A stretch of DNA of 32,795 nt from SVTX01 sp045612105 (GCA_045612105.1 JAZKYL010000090.1:1-32795), one strand, 5' to 3'. Numbered from the stretch's first letter, positions 24,813 to 32,684 are shown. Numbers and translations are program-made. Notes: a model not told the origin generated them from the letters alone.

Positions 24813-24912
24813 CACAATTTTAAACTTTTTGCGAAAAATTTTATTATATCGAATTTGTGAAAAATAAACAAAAAAGTTGTTTTCGAGGAAAATCATTTCT
24901 ATAAATCCGATA

Positions 24913-24941
24913 TTGACAAGACACACAAATAATATTATAAT
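24913..24941 (+). promoter_or_regulatory. ilvA-ridA operon promoter
   Basis: TTGACA (24913-24918), a 17-base spacer and TATAAT (24936-24941), a perfect consensus promoter. It drives a leader of nearly 400 bases that holds the T-box. Confidence 0.88.
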
Positions 24942-24949
24942 TAACTAAA

Positions 24950-25190
24950 GCGTTGATGAGGAGCGATACCCCGAAAACCCTTGCAGAGAGCCGTCGGACG
25001 GTGCGAGACGGCAGGGCAGGCGGTATTAAATCACCTCGGAGCCCGTCGCCCAAAGCGTAAGCGAGTAGACCGACGCGTAGTTTCTGCGTTAAAGAAAGAC
25101 GTATTATAAGGTACGGTTTTAGTGAAAGAGTGGTATAGCGAAACCATAGTTATTTGGGCTTCGTCTCTTTGGGAGACGGGCTTTTTTATT
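24950..25190 (+). promoter_or_regulatory. T-box riboswitch upstream of ilvA, probable Ile specifier
   Basis: A T-box leader that reads tRNA charging. Stem I begins with the kink-turn segment GATGAGG (24956-24962), contains CAGAGAGCCG, and returns through AAATCACCTCGGAGC. The triplet ATC followed by A sits just before the helix strand CCTC, which makes isoleucine the likely specifier. The T-box sequence GAAAGAGTGGTATAGCG lies at 25124-25140, a variant of the usual AGGGTGGTACCGCG. The terminator has arms CGTCTC and GAGACG (25162-25178), followed by a T-rich tract. Uncharged tRNA-Ile should favour the antiterminator and allow ilvA transcription. Confidence 0.85.
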
Positions 25191-25316
25191 TTTTCGAAGC
25201 GGAAGCTTCGAAAAAAGTGAAATGTTTGGCGGAGCCAAACGTGAAATGCTCTGTTTTGCAGAGCGTGAAATATTCGCTTCGCGAATGTGAAATGCCTCGC
25301 GAGCGAGGCGTGATAT
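25189..25316 (+). repeat. hairpin array A with GTGAAAT linkers (ilvA leader)
   Basis: Five consecutive perfect hairpins. The first has a 12-bp stem (25189-25200 with 25205-25216, loop GGAA). Then come GTTTGGC/GCCAAAC (25224-25240), GCTCTG/CAGAGC (25248-25264), ATTCGC/GCGAAT (25272-25286) and GCCTCG/CGAGGC (25294-25309). GTGAAAT precedes each of hairpins two to five (at 25217, 25241, 25265, 25287). A fifth linker variant, GTGATAT (25310), leads into the ilvA ribosome site. Spacing is 24, 24, 22 and 23 bases. Stems differ in sequence but always pair fully. None except the first borders a T-run, so these are not ordinary terminators. Confidence 0.85.
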
Positions 25317-25329
25317 GGAGGAAAAAAGT

Positions 25330-26520
25330 ATGTTAACACTGGATAAGATCTACCATGCGGCGTACGTGCTTCGTGACGTAGTAAGAGAAACGTCTTTGAT
25401 AAAATCGAAAATAAATCCCGAGTGCGAGATGTATCTGAAGGCGGAAAACCTGCAGGTGACGGGATCATTTAAGGTGCGCGGTGCGGGATATATGATCTCT
25501 CAGCTCAGCGAGGAAGAAAAGGCTAAGGGAGTAATTGCCTGCTCGGCGGGCAACCACGCTCAGGGAGTCGCTCTTGCGGCGCAGAAATACGGCATCAAGG
25601 CGGTTATCTGTCTGCCCGACGGTGCTCCTATCTCCAAAGTCGAGGCGACCAAGAGCTACGGAGCCGAGGTGGTGATGGTCAAGGGCGTTTACGACGATGC
25701 CTACAATCGCGCTCTTGAGCTTCGCGACGAGATGGGATATACCTTCGTCCACCCCTTCGACGACGAAAACGTCATAGCGGGACAGGGAACTATCGGTATT
25801 GAAATACTTAATGAAATAAAGGATCTGGACGCTATCGTCGTTCCTGTGGGCGGCGGCGGACTTATCTCGGGAATTGCTTATGCGGCAAAGCACCTGAAGC
25901 CCGATATCAAGGTTTATGGAGTTCAGGCGGCGGGCGCGCCCAGTATGCACAATTCGGTGAAGAGCGGTAAGAGGGAACGACTTGACGGAGTTTCCACCAT
26001 CGCTGACGGAATTGCCGTCAAGGAGCCGGGTGTAAATACCTTCAAGTTCTGCTCCGAGTACGTGGACGAGATCGTCACCGTCACCGAGGGCGAGATAAGC
26101 TCTGCAATTCTTGCGCTTATCGAGCAGCACAAGATGATCGCCGAGGGTGCGGGAGCGGTTTCCGTGGCGGCGGTTATGTTCAATAAGCTTCCCATCAAGG
26201 GGAAGAAGGTGGCTTGCGTGGTCTCGGGCGGTAATATCGACGTAACGATTCTCTCAAGAGTAATCAAGCGCGGTCTTTTGATGAGCGGACGAAACTATAC
26301 ACTTTGCGTCGAGCTTATGGATAAGCCGGGTCAGCTTCTCGGTGTTTCCGAGATCATCGCGGGTCTTGGCGCGAACGTCATTTCGATCCACCACGAAAGA
26401 GCAAGCGAGACGATGGATATCAACGGTTGTTACCTCCGAATCGTCCTCGAAACCAGAAATCACGAGCATATTAAGCAGATCGAAGCGGCTTTGTCCGACG
26501 CAGGATATAAATTGGTTTGA
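25330..26520 (+). CDS. ilvA: threonine ammonia-lyase
   Basis: Deaminates threonine to 2-oxobutyrate, the entry to isoleucine synthesis. A fold-type II PLP enzyme of 396 residues. The PLP lysine is K48 in GSFKVRGAG, the substrate loop is SAGNHAQGVA, and the phosphate loop is GGGGLISG. The C-terminus has one ACT-like domain (about 320-396: LCVELMDKPGQLLGVSEII). This is the shorter form with a single ACT domain. The T-box upstream indicates a biosynthetic role. ATG 25330 is chosen because GGAGG at 25317-25321 is 8 bases away; the ATG at 25315 overlaps that site. It is followed by ridA in the same operon. Confidence 0.94.
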   Translation: MLTLDKIYHAAYVLRDVVRETSLIKSKINPECEMYLKAENLQVTGSFKVRGAGYMISQLSEEEKAKGVIACSAGNHAQGVALAAQKYGIKAVICLPDGAPISKVEATKSYGAEVVMVKGVYDDAYNRALELRDEMGYTFVHPFDDENVIAGQGTIGIEILNEIKDLDAIVVPVGGGGLISGIAYAAKHLKPDIKVYGVQAAGAPSMHNSVKSGKRERLDGVSTIADGIAVKEPGVNTFKFCSEYVDEIVTVTEGEISSAILALIEQHKMIAEGAGAVSVAAVMFNKLPIKGKKVACVVSGGNIDVTILSRVIKRGLLMSGRNYTLCVELMDKPGQLLGVSEIIAGLGANVISIHHERASETMDINGCYLRIVLETRNHEHIKQIEAALSDAGYKLV

Positions 26521-26566
26521 TAAATTAAGATTTGAATTTACAAAATATTGAAAGGAAAACAAAATC

Positions 26567-26938
26567 ATGGAAAAAATATATACGAAAAACGCGCCTGACG
26601 CGATAGGTCCTTACAGTCAAGCTATGAAGGTTGGAAATCTCGTTTTCACTTCGGGACAGATCGCCATCAACCCCGCCAGTGGTGCCGTAGAAGCCACCAC
26701 CATCGAAGATCAGACCGAGCAGGTCTGCAAGAACCTCTGCGCCGTTCTTGAAGCGGCGGGAACAAGCATCGAAAATGCGGTCAAGACCACCTGCTTCCTC
26801 TCGGATATGGCAGATTTCGCCGCATTCAACGAGGTCTACGGTAAGTACTTTGTGGGCAAGCCCGCTCGCTCCTGCGTTGCGGCAAAGCAGTTGCCCAAAA
26901 ACGTTCTCGTCGAGGTCGAAGTAATAGCCGAGATTTGA
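26567..26938 (+). CDS. ridA: RidA enamine/imine deaminase
   Basis: A 123-residue YjgF/YER057c/UK114-family protein that hydrolyses the reactive 2-aminoacrylate or 2-aminocrotonate released by PLP enzymes such as IlvA. The whole family pattern is present: APDAIGPYSQAM, GQIAINP, R101 in PARSCVAAKQLPKN, and VEVEVIA at the end. R101 corresponds to the conserved catalytic Arg. It lies 46 bases after ilvA, behind AAAGGA, and before a terminator. Its place right behind ilvA fits its known role of clearing IlvA by-products. Confidence 0.95.
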   Translation: MEKIYTKNAPDAIGPYSQAMKVGNLVFTSGQIAINPASGAVEATTIEDQTEQVCKNLCAVLEAAGTSIENAVKTTCFLSDMADFAAFNEVYGKYFVGKPARSCVAAKQLPKNVLVEVEVIAEI

Positions 26939-26955
26939 TAGAATTCTGAGTTTTG

Positions 26956-26992
26956 AAGGAAGGTCGAAAACGGCCTTCCTTTGGAATTTTTT
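26956..26992 (+). terminator. terminator of ilvA-ridA
   Basis: Arms AAGGAAGGTCG (26956-26966) and CGGCCTTCCTT (26971-26981), one T-G pair, loop AAAA. A short T-rich tract (TGGAATTTTTT) follows. Confidence 0.8.
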
Positions 26993-27097
26993 AACGCTTT
27001 AATTGGCTAAAATGCCATATTGTGTGCGGTTTTTACGCGCGATTTTGTGAAAAGCGTATATAATATATATTTAGATGAAAAAAATTTGAGTTTTTTC

Positions 27098-27126
27098 TTG
27101 ACAAACAAATACTTTTGTGATACAAT
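27098..27126 (+). promoter_or_regulatory. ilvBNC operon promoter
   Basis: TTGACA (27098-27103), a 17-base spacer and extended -10 TGA-TACAAT (27121-27126). It is close to consensus and drives the second T-box leader. Confidence 0.85.
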
Positions 27127-27139
27127 CAATGTATATTTT

Positions 27140-27418
27140 TCAAATGCGATGAAGGGAATCAGTAATTCGCAAGAGCCTTACAGAGAATCGGCGGTAGGTG
27201 TGAGCCGATAGGATACGCGAGTGAATCTCCTCCCCGAGCAGTCGCCCGAAGACCGATAAATTTCATCGGCTGTGTAGAAGCGAACGGAAGTCCCCGTTAT
27301 CAAGACGTTTTACTGATAGGTAAAAGCAGAGCGGAGGTCGAAGACCTCAATAAGAGTGGTACCGCAGAGAGTTTTTTGAACCTTTGTCTCTTTTTTTGAG
27401 AGGCATGGGTTTTTTTGC
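27140..27418 (+). promoter_or_regulatory. T-box riboswitch upstream of ilvB
   Basis: A second T-box leader. Stem I starts with GCGATGAAGGG and includes an AGTA motif (27160-27163). Its distal part carries CAGAGAATCGGCGG (27180-27193) pairing back with GAGCCGAT, and it returns through GTGAATCTCCTCCCCGAGC. By alignment with the ilvA leader the specifier is ATC (Ile), but a register using CTC (Leu) is also possible. The T-box sequence AAGAGTGGTACCGC lies at 27352-27365. A terminator at 27379-27417 pairs AACC...CTC with GAG...GGGTT and ends in a T-run. A small unconnected reading frame inside this leader is not a gene. Confidence 0.88.
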
Positions 27419-27489
27419 TTTTATTTACCCTCAAAATGCCAAAAGCTACCGCTTACCCCCAAAAATTTCTTTCCACAGGAGGTAAACAC

Positions 27490-29148
27490 ATGATTTTAAA
27501 CGGTTCCGAGATACTTGTCAACGTTTTACTTGAGCAGGGTGTGGATACCGTCTTCGGTTACCCCGGAGGCGCGGTCCTTAACATCTATGATGCCATCTAC
27601 AAGTACCGTGACAAGCTGACACACTATATGACCGCCCACGAGCAGGGCGCGGCGCACGCTGCAGACGGCTATGCCAGAGCCACGGGTAAGACCGGAGTGG
27701 TCATCGCCACCAGCGGTCCCGGCGCTACCAACCTTGTTACCGGTATCGCAACGGCTTATATGGATAGCGTGCCTATGGTCGCTATCACAGGCAACGTTCC
27801 AAATGCCCTCATCGGAGCGGACAGCTTCCAAGAGGTCTATATCGCGGGAATTACCATGCCTATTACCAAACACAACTTCGTCGTAAGACGGGTTGAGGAG
27901 CTTGCCGACACTATCCGCCGCGCTTTTGAGATCGCGGCAAGCGGCAGACCCGGTCCCGTGCTTATCGATATTCCAAAAGACGTTACGGCGGCGACCACCG
28001 AGTACGAGCCTCAGCCCCCCGTCACCCCCAAGAAGAGTGACGGCATTACCGGAGATATAGAGGAGATCGCCGAGCTTATCAACAGAAGTGAGCGCCCCTT
28101 TATCTACTTCGGCGGCGGTGTCAGGATCAGCGAAGCGGGTGATGAGCTTCGTCAGCTTATCGAAGCCTCGGATATCCCCGCGGCATATACCCTTATGGCG
28201 GCAGGAGTGTTGGGATATGGCGAGAAGCATAACCTGGGTCTTATCGGAATGCACGGCTGCTACAGCGCAAACGCAGCGGCAAACAGAGCCGATGTAATGC
28301 TTGCCATCGGTACAAGATTCAGTGACCGAGTAACTCTTAACCCCGACAAATTCGCGCACAACGCAAGGCTTGTACATATCGATATCGACCCCAGTGAGAT
28401 CAACAAGAATATTATCGCCGATTACAGCATCGTAGGCGACGTTAAAGAGGTTCTTACCGAGCTTCTGAAATATATCAAGCCTCAGTCGCGCGATGCTTGG
28501 CAGAATCAGGTTGCCGAGTGGAAGAAGAAGGACTACGTTCCCGAGCAGAGCGAGACCGAGCTGAAGCCTCATTATATAGTTGAAAAGGCTTGCGAAATCG
28601 CGGGCGAGGATGCGGTCTACGTTACCGACGTAGGACAGCACCAGATGTGGGCGGCGCAGTTCTTAAAGCACACGCAGCCGAGGAATTTCCTTACAAGCGG
28701 CGGTCTTGGTACTATGGGATATGGCTACGGCGCGGCAATCGGTGCGAAGATAGCAAGACCTGAGGTCCCCGTGGTTCATTTTACGGGTGACGGTTCCTTC
28801 CATATGAATATGAACGAGGCTTGCACCGCCGTCAGCTATAACGTTCCCATAATTACCGTAATATTCAACAACTCGGTTCTCGGAATGGTTCGTCAGTGGC
28901 AGGGCGCGTTCTATGACAGACGCTTCTCCTCCAGCGAGCCCGAGAGAGTTACCGACTATAAGAAAGTCATCGAGGGATTTGGCGGTCACGGCTTCCACTG
29001 TGAGACCCCCGCGGAGTTCGAGGCGGCTATGAAGGAAGCGATGACCATGACAGGTCCCGTATGGATAGAGTGCGTGGTCGACCGCGAGGAAAAGGTTCTT
29101 CCTATGATCCCCGGCGGCAAAACCGTTCATGAGACCATTTTCAAGTAA
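27490..29148 (+). CDS. ilvB: acetolactate synthase, large catalytic subunit
   Basis: Joins two pyruvates to acetolactate, or pyruvate and 2-oxobutyrate to acetohydroxybutyrate, using thiamine diphosphate. 552 residues, as usual. The ThDP-activating Glu is E51 in TAHEQGAAHAADGYAR. The FAD-domain segment VMLAIGTRFSDRVT and the metal/ThDP motif GDGSFHMNMNE (433-443) ending in FNN are present. The start is ATG 27490 behind AGGAGG; an in-frame extension upstream to 27415 overlaps the T-box terminator and is rejected. It is first gene of ilvB-ilvN-ilvC. No ilvD is present in the window. Confidence 0.96.
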   Translation: MILNGSEILVNVLLEQGVDTVFGYPGGAVLNIYDAIYKYRDKLTHYMTAHEQGAAHAADGYARATGKTGVVIATSGPGATNLVTGIATAYMDSVPMVAITGNVPNALIGADSFQEVYIAGITMPITKHNFVVRRVEELADTIRRAFEIAASGRPGPVLIDIPKDVTAATTEYEPQPPVTPKKSDGITGDIEEIAELINRSERPFIYFGGGVRISEAGDELRQLIEASDIPAAYTLMAAGVLGYGEKHNLGLIGMHGCYSANAAANRADVMLAIGTRFSDRVTLNPDKFAHNARLVHIDIDPSEINKNIIADYSIVGDVKEVLTELLKYIKPQSRDAWQNQVAEWKKKDYVPEQSETELKPHYIVEKACEIAGEDAVYVTDVGQHQMWAAQFLKHTQPRNFLTSGGLGTMGYGYGAAIGAKIARPEVPVVHFTGDGSFHMNMNEACTAVSYNVPIITVIFNNSVLGMVRQWQGAFYDRRFSSSEPERVTDYKKVIEGFGGHGFHCETPAEFEAAMKEAMTMTGPVWIECVVDREEKVLPMIPGGKTVHETIFK

Positions 29149-29164
29149 GAGAGGAGGAATACTT

Positions 29165-29659
29165 ATGAAACAAAGATGTATGGTACTTCTCGTTGAAAAC
29201 AACGCGGGCGTGCTTGCGAGAGTTTCCTCGCTTTTCATGCAGCGTGGATTCAACATCGATTCTCTTACGGTTTCTCCCACCGAGAACGAAAAGATCTCAA
29301 GACTCACCATTATGACTACGGGTGACGAAAAGACCTATAATCAGATCATCAAGCAGACGGGAAAGCTGATCGAGACCAAGCTTATCTTCTCGGTTGAGCC
29401 CTCCTTCAGCCTTATCCGCGAGATATTGCTCATCAAGTTCGACGGTAAGAAGACCGACGTCGTCGAGCTTGAAAGACTTGTCGATATCTACGGTGCGAGA
29501 GTGGTTGACAGAACAAGCGGTTGCATCGTAATTGAGCTTACCGACACGCCCCATAGAATCGACGGATTTATCGACGACACCAAGGATTTCGCGGTTGTCG
29601 AGTCCTGCCGCTCGGGAGCGATTGCTATGGAGCGAGGAGACGTGTCATACGAATTGTGA
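29165..29659 (+). CDS. ilvN: acetolactate synthase, small regulatory subunit
   Basis: Binds valine through an N-terminal ACT domain (about 3-75: MVLLVENNAGVLARVSSLFMQRGFNIDSLTV) and activates the large subunit. 164 residues with the usual C-terminal domain (DVVELERLVDIYGARVVD and TGAIAMERG-like SGAIAMERGD). The start is ATG 29165 behind GAGGAGG. The last codons and stop, from 29643 on, form the left arm of a perfect 15-bp hairpin whose right arm lies in the intergenic region. The C-terminal residues SYEL therefore come from repeat-associated DNA. Confidence 0.94.
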   Translation: MKQRCMVLLVENNAGVLARVSSLFMQRGFNIDSLTVSPTENEKISRLTIMTTGDEKTYNQIIKQTGKLIETKLIFSVEPSFSLIREILLIKFDGKKTDVVELERLVDIYGARVVDRTSGCIVIELTDTPHRIDGFIDDTKDFAVVESCRSGAIAMERGDVSYEL

Positions 29660-29796
29660 GACAATTCGTATGACAGTGAAATGCTTTGCAGAGCAAAGCG
29701 TGAAATGTTTCGCAGAGCGAAACGTGAAATTCGCCTTCGGCGAGTGAAATGCTCTGCAGAGCAGAGCGTTAAGGAAGAAAACCGCCAGCGGTTTTC
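29643..29796 (+). repeat. hairpin array B with GTGAAAT linkers (ilvN-ilvC gap)
   Basis: Six hairpins. The first has a perfect 15-bp stem (29643-29657 with 29661-29675, loop GAG) overlapping the end of ilvN. Then come GCTTTGC/GCAAAGC (29683-29699), GTTTCGC/GCGAAAC (29707-29723), TCGCC/GGCGA (29731-29743) and GCTCTGC/GCAGAGC (29751-29767). The last is GAAAACCGC/GCGGTTTTC (29777-29796). GTGAAAT stands at 29676, 29700, 29724 and 29744, spaced 24, 24 and 20 bases; a degenerate GTTAAGG stands at 29768. Three stems have loop AGA. One stem, GCTCTG/CAGAGC, also occurs in array A. It lies inside the operon, between ilvN and ilvC, with no T-run behind any stem. Confidence 0.87.
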
Positions 29797-29853
29797 GATT
29801 AAAATGTTTTAAATTTAAAAATCTATAATTAAACTCCAAAGGAGAACAAAAAA

Positions 29854-30864
<1,011 letters not shown>

Positions 30865-30867
30865 GGC

Positions 30868-30986
30868 GACCTTAGATAATTTGCGTCATACTGCGTTGCT
30901 ACTCGAGTGCGGCTCGACGTAGGTAGAACTACGCCTTCGCCTTGCCCTCTCCGTTGCGCCTTGTCTGACACAAATTCTCGTCGGTC
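30868..30986. repeat. repeat with inverted termini (MITE-like) after ilvC
   Basis: A 119-base noncoding block. Its 21-base ends (30868-30888 and 30966-30986) are inverted copies with 16 of 21 positions equal; the shared pattern is GACC, then three variable bases, GA, one variable, AATTTG, one variable, GTCA. The interior contains CGTAG-GTAGAA-CTACG and other GC-rich pairings. There is no coding capacity and no transposase. It begins 3 bases after the ilvC stop. The form fits a non-autonomous mobile or dispersed repeat. Confidence 0.65.
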
Positions 30987-31011
30987 TTAGTAAAACTGAG
31001 ACTAAAATAGA

Positions 31012-31129
31012 GTGCTGAACTCTTTGTCTAAAAGAGTTCAGCACCCAAAATGATTTTTTGAAAAGTTTTTGAAGTTCAAAGAAACTTTTTTCAAAAAGTT
31101 TCTTTGCGGGTCGTAGGGCAGAGCCCTAC
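31012..31129 (+). terminator. stacked hairpins: ilvC-side terminator, A/T palindrome and GC hairpin
   Basis: Three perfect inverted repeats in a row. The first has 14 bp (31012-31025 with 31031-31044, loop GTCTA), probably the ilv operon terminator, although the tract after it is only moderately T-rich. The second is 14 bp of A/T-rich sequence (31077-31090 with 31093-31106) with 2 bases between the arms. The third is GTAGGGC-AGA-GCCCTAC (31113-31129), just before the coaX ribosome site. The first two recall the two-part composite repeats at 8503-8794; the third has the AGA loop seen in hairpin array B. Confidence 0.7.
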
Positions 31130-31153
31130 AAAAAGAAAGAAAGGAGAAACGCT

Positions 31154-31951
31154 ATGCTTTTGGCGACAAACGTGGGAAATGAGAATATTTCCTTTGCGGT
31201 TTTTGACGAAAGCGCGGCAGAACCCGTTGCGAAATTCAAGATCGCGGCGGATATGCGCAAAACTGCCGATGAGTATTCGGTTACGGTCAAGCAATTACTC
31301 GATTTTTCGGGAATTGATACGGCGGCGGTGGACGGAGCTATTATGGCAAGCGTTGTTCCTCAGTTAAACGACGTGATGCGTCACGTCATCCTTGCCTTGA
31401 CGGGCAAAACACCAATAATCGTAGGTCCCGGTGTGAAAACGGGATTTGCTATTAAAATCGACGACCCAGCCGAGCTTGGCGCGGATATAGTTGCAAACGC
31501 AGGCGCGGTAGTGTCGATCTTAAAGGAAGAAAAATGCGAAAAGGCGGCGATAATTCTCGATATGGGAAGCGTTACCACTCTTTTTGCAATAAATAAAAAC
31601 AGGGAAGTGGTCGGTGGCGCTATTCTTCCCGGTGTGGGAATGTCACTTGACGCCCTCCACAGAGAGACCGCCCAGTTGCCGAATATTGAGATGTCGGGCT
31701 CTACACGAGCAATTGGCAAGAATACAAAGGAGTCGCTGATTTCGGGCGTTATGTTCGGTCAGGCGGCTATGATAGACGGTCTTGTAGACCGATTTGAAAA
31801 AGAAATGAAGTGCGAAAGCGGTTTTACTCGGCTTTTCGCCACCGGTGAGAATTGTAATCCCATTTTGGGCAATCTCAGCCATAGCTTTGAATATGATCCC
31901 GTCCTGACCCTCAAGGGCTTGGCGCAGATTTATAAAAATACTGTAAAATAA
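31154..31951 (+). CDS. coaX: type III pantothenate kinase-like protein
   Basis: The CoaX family phosphorylates pantothenate, the first step of coenzyme A synthesis, in an ASKHA-fold dimer. 265 residues, normal length. Recognisable parts are the N-terminal strand, PGVKTGFAIKIDDPAELGAD (pantothenate site, catalytic Asp D111), LDMGSVTTLFAI, GGAILPGVGMSLDALHRETAQLP and SGVMFGQAAMIDGL. The phosphate motif is altered: residues 6-10 read NVGNE where the family has D-x-GNT. After D111 the usual Arg is Ile. It starts at ATG 31154 behind AAAGGAG and precedes an ECF S-component gene, which fits vitamin uptake and activation. It may be a divergent or impaired kinase. Confidence 0.85.
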   Translation: MLLATNVGNENISFAVFDESAAEPVAKFKIAADMRKTADEYSVTVKQLLDFSGIDTAAVDGAIMASVVPQLNDVMRHVILALTGKTPIIVGPGVKTGFAIKIDDPAELGADIVANAGAVVSILKEEKCEKAAIILDMGSVTTLFAINKNREVVGGAILPGVGMSLDALHRETAQLPNIEMSGSTRAIGKNTKESLISGVMFGQAAMIDGLVDRFEKEMKCESGFTRLFATGENCNPILGNLSHSFEYDPVLTLKGLAQIYKNTVK

Positions 31952-32029
31952 CCTTGATAATAACGTGCAAACGTAAGTTTCGCGATTATTATAAATTTTA
32001 AGCGCCGTACTCATTTTGAGACGACAGCA

Positions 32030-32046
32030 GAGGGTGAAATTCCCTC
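32030..32046 (+). promoter_or_regulatory. hairpin adjoining the ribosome site of the ECF gene
   Basis: GAGGG (32030-32034) and CCCTC (32042-32046) pair around a 7-base loop and end directly at AAGGAG. This could tune translation of the transporter. No known riboswitch class was recognised in the 109-base gap. Confidence 0.35.
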
Positions 32047-32060
32047 AAGGAGAATTTAAT

Positions 32061-32684
32061 ATGAGAACTTCAGCAAAACAGAAGACACTCAGAATCGTTC
32101 AGCTGGCTCTGCTTGTAGCACTTGTGGTCGCTTTGCAGATGGTCAGCGCACTTATTCCTCCCATCGGCGGAATGGTGTCCATCACACTTACCCTGATCCC
32201 CGTCGTAGTTGGCGGAATCCTGCTTGGCAAAAGAGCGGGCGCGATCCTTGGCTTTTCATTTGGTCTTATCGTAATGATAAACTGTATGGTTGCCCTTGAT
32301 CCCGGAGGAAACATTCTTTGGAACGCAAATCCATTCTTTACCGCGCTGATCTGCTTTGTAAAGGGAACAGCGGCTGGCTTTGTCCCCGCTTGGCTTTACG
32401 AGCTTATCTGCGGCAAGGCTGAAAAGGTAGGAGAGGGCAGAAAATTTGTCGCAACCGTGGTGGCAGCTCTTACTGCACCTATCGTAAATACCGGACTTTT
32501 TGTCTGTGGTATGTTCCTGCTTTTCAAGGACATACTTTACGCTTGGGCAGACGGTGCCAACGTTGTAATGTACGTACTTTTAGGTCTTGCGGGACTTAAC
32601 TTTCTCGTCGAGTTCCTCATCAATACCATTCTTTCCCCCGCTATCGTGCGTATTACCGCAGTTGTCGGAAAGAAGCTTAAATAA
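32061..32684 (+). CDS. ECF transporter S component, probably for pantothenate
   Basis: A 207-residue membrane protein with about six hydrophobic helices (near residues 14-33, 38-58, 60-80, 90-115, 135-160, 170-195), the size and layout of substrate-binding S components of energy-coupling-factor importers. Features include LVALQMVSALIPPIGGMVSITLTLIPVVVGGILLGKRAGAILGFSFGL. The start is ATG 32061 behind CAAGGAG; an in-frame extension to 32016 is rejected. Lying directly behind a CoaX-type gene suggests that its substrate is pantothenate, but that is inferred from context only. The shared A, A' and T subunits are not in the window. Confidence 0.85.
   Translation: MRTSAKQKTLRIVQLALLVALVVALQMVSALIPPIGGMVSITLTLIPVVVGGILLGKRAGAILGFSFGLIVMINCMVALDPGGNILWNANPFFTALICFVKGTAAGFVPAWLYELICGKAEKVGEGRKFVATVVAALTAPIVNTGLFVCGMFLLFKDILYAWADGANVVMYVLLGLAGLNFLVEFLINTILSPAIVRITAVVGKKLK

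Noticed and set aside
25189..25316. CRISPR array
   Set aside because: The constant part is only 7 bases and the variable parts are self-complementary. There are no spacers of fixed length and no cas genes.
25217..25336. Repeated peptide (VKC-x-AE-type units) encoded by hairpin array A, and a similar 25-codon frame at 29670-29747 in array B
   Set aside because: The first units are 24 bases long and so stay in frame, but later spacings of 20, 22 and 23 break it. There is no ribosome site, and the conserved feature is palindromy, not the peptide.
27020..27211. Small plus-strand reading frame before ilvB as a leader peptide
   Set aside because: It runs through the promoter and T-box stem I, lacks a ribosome site, and is not rich in branched-chain codons in a leader-peptide pattern.
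27415..27489. N-terminal extension of IlvB
   Set aside because: It starts inside the T-box terminator; ATG 27490 has AGGAGG and the conserved N-terminus.
27526..28641. Long minus-strand open frame opposite ilvB
   Set aside because: A shadow of codon bias in ilvB; no motif and no ribosome site evidence.
31952..32060. Known vitamin riboswitch before the ECF gene
   Set aside because: Only a 5-bp hairpin beside the ribosome site is visible; none of the conserved cores I know could be matched.
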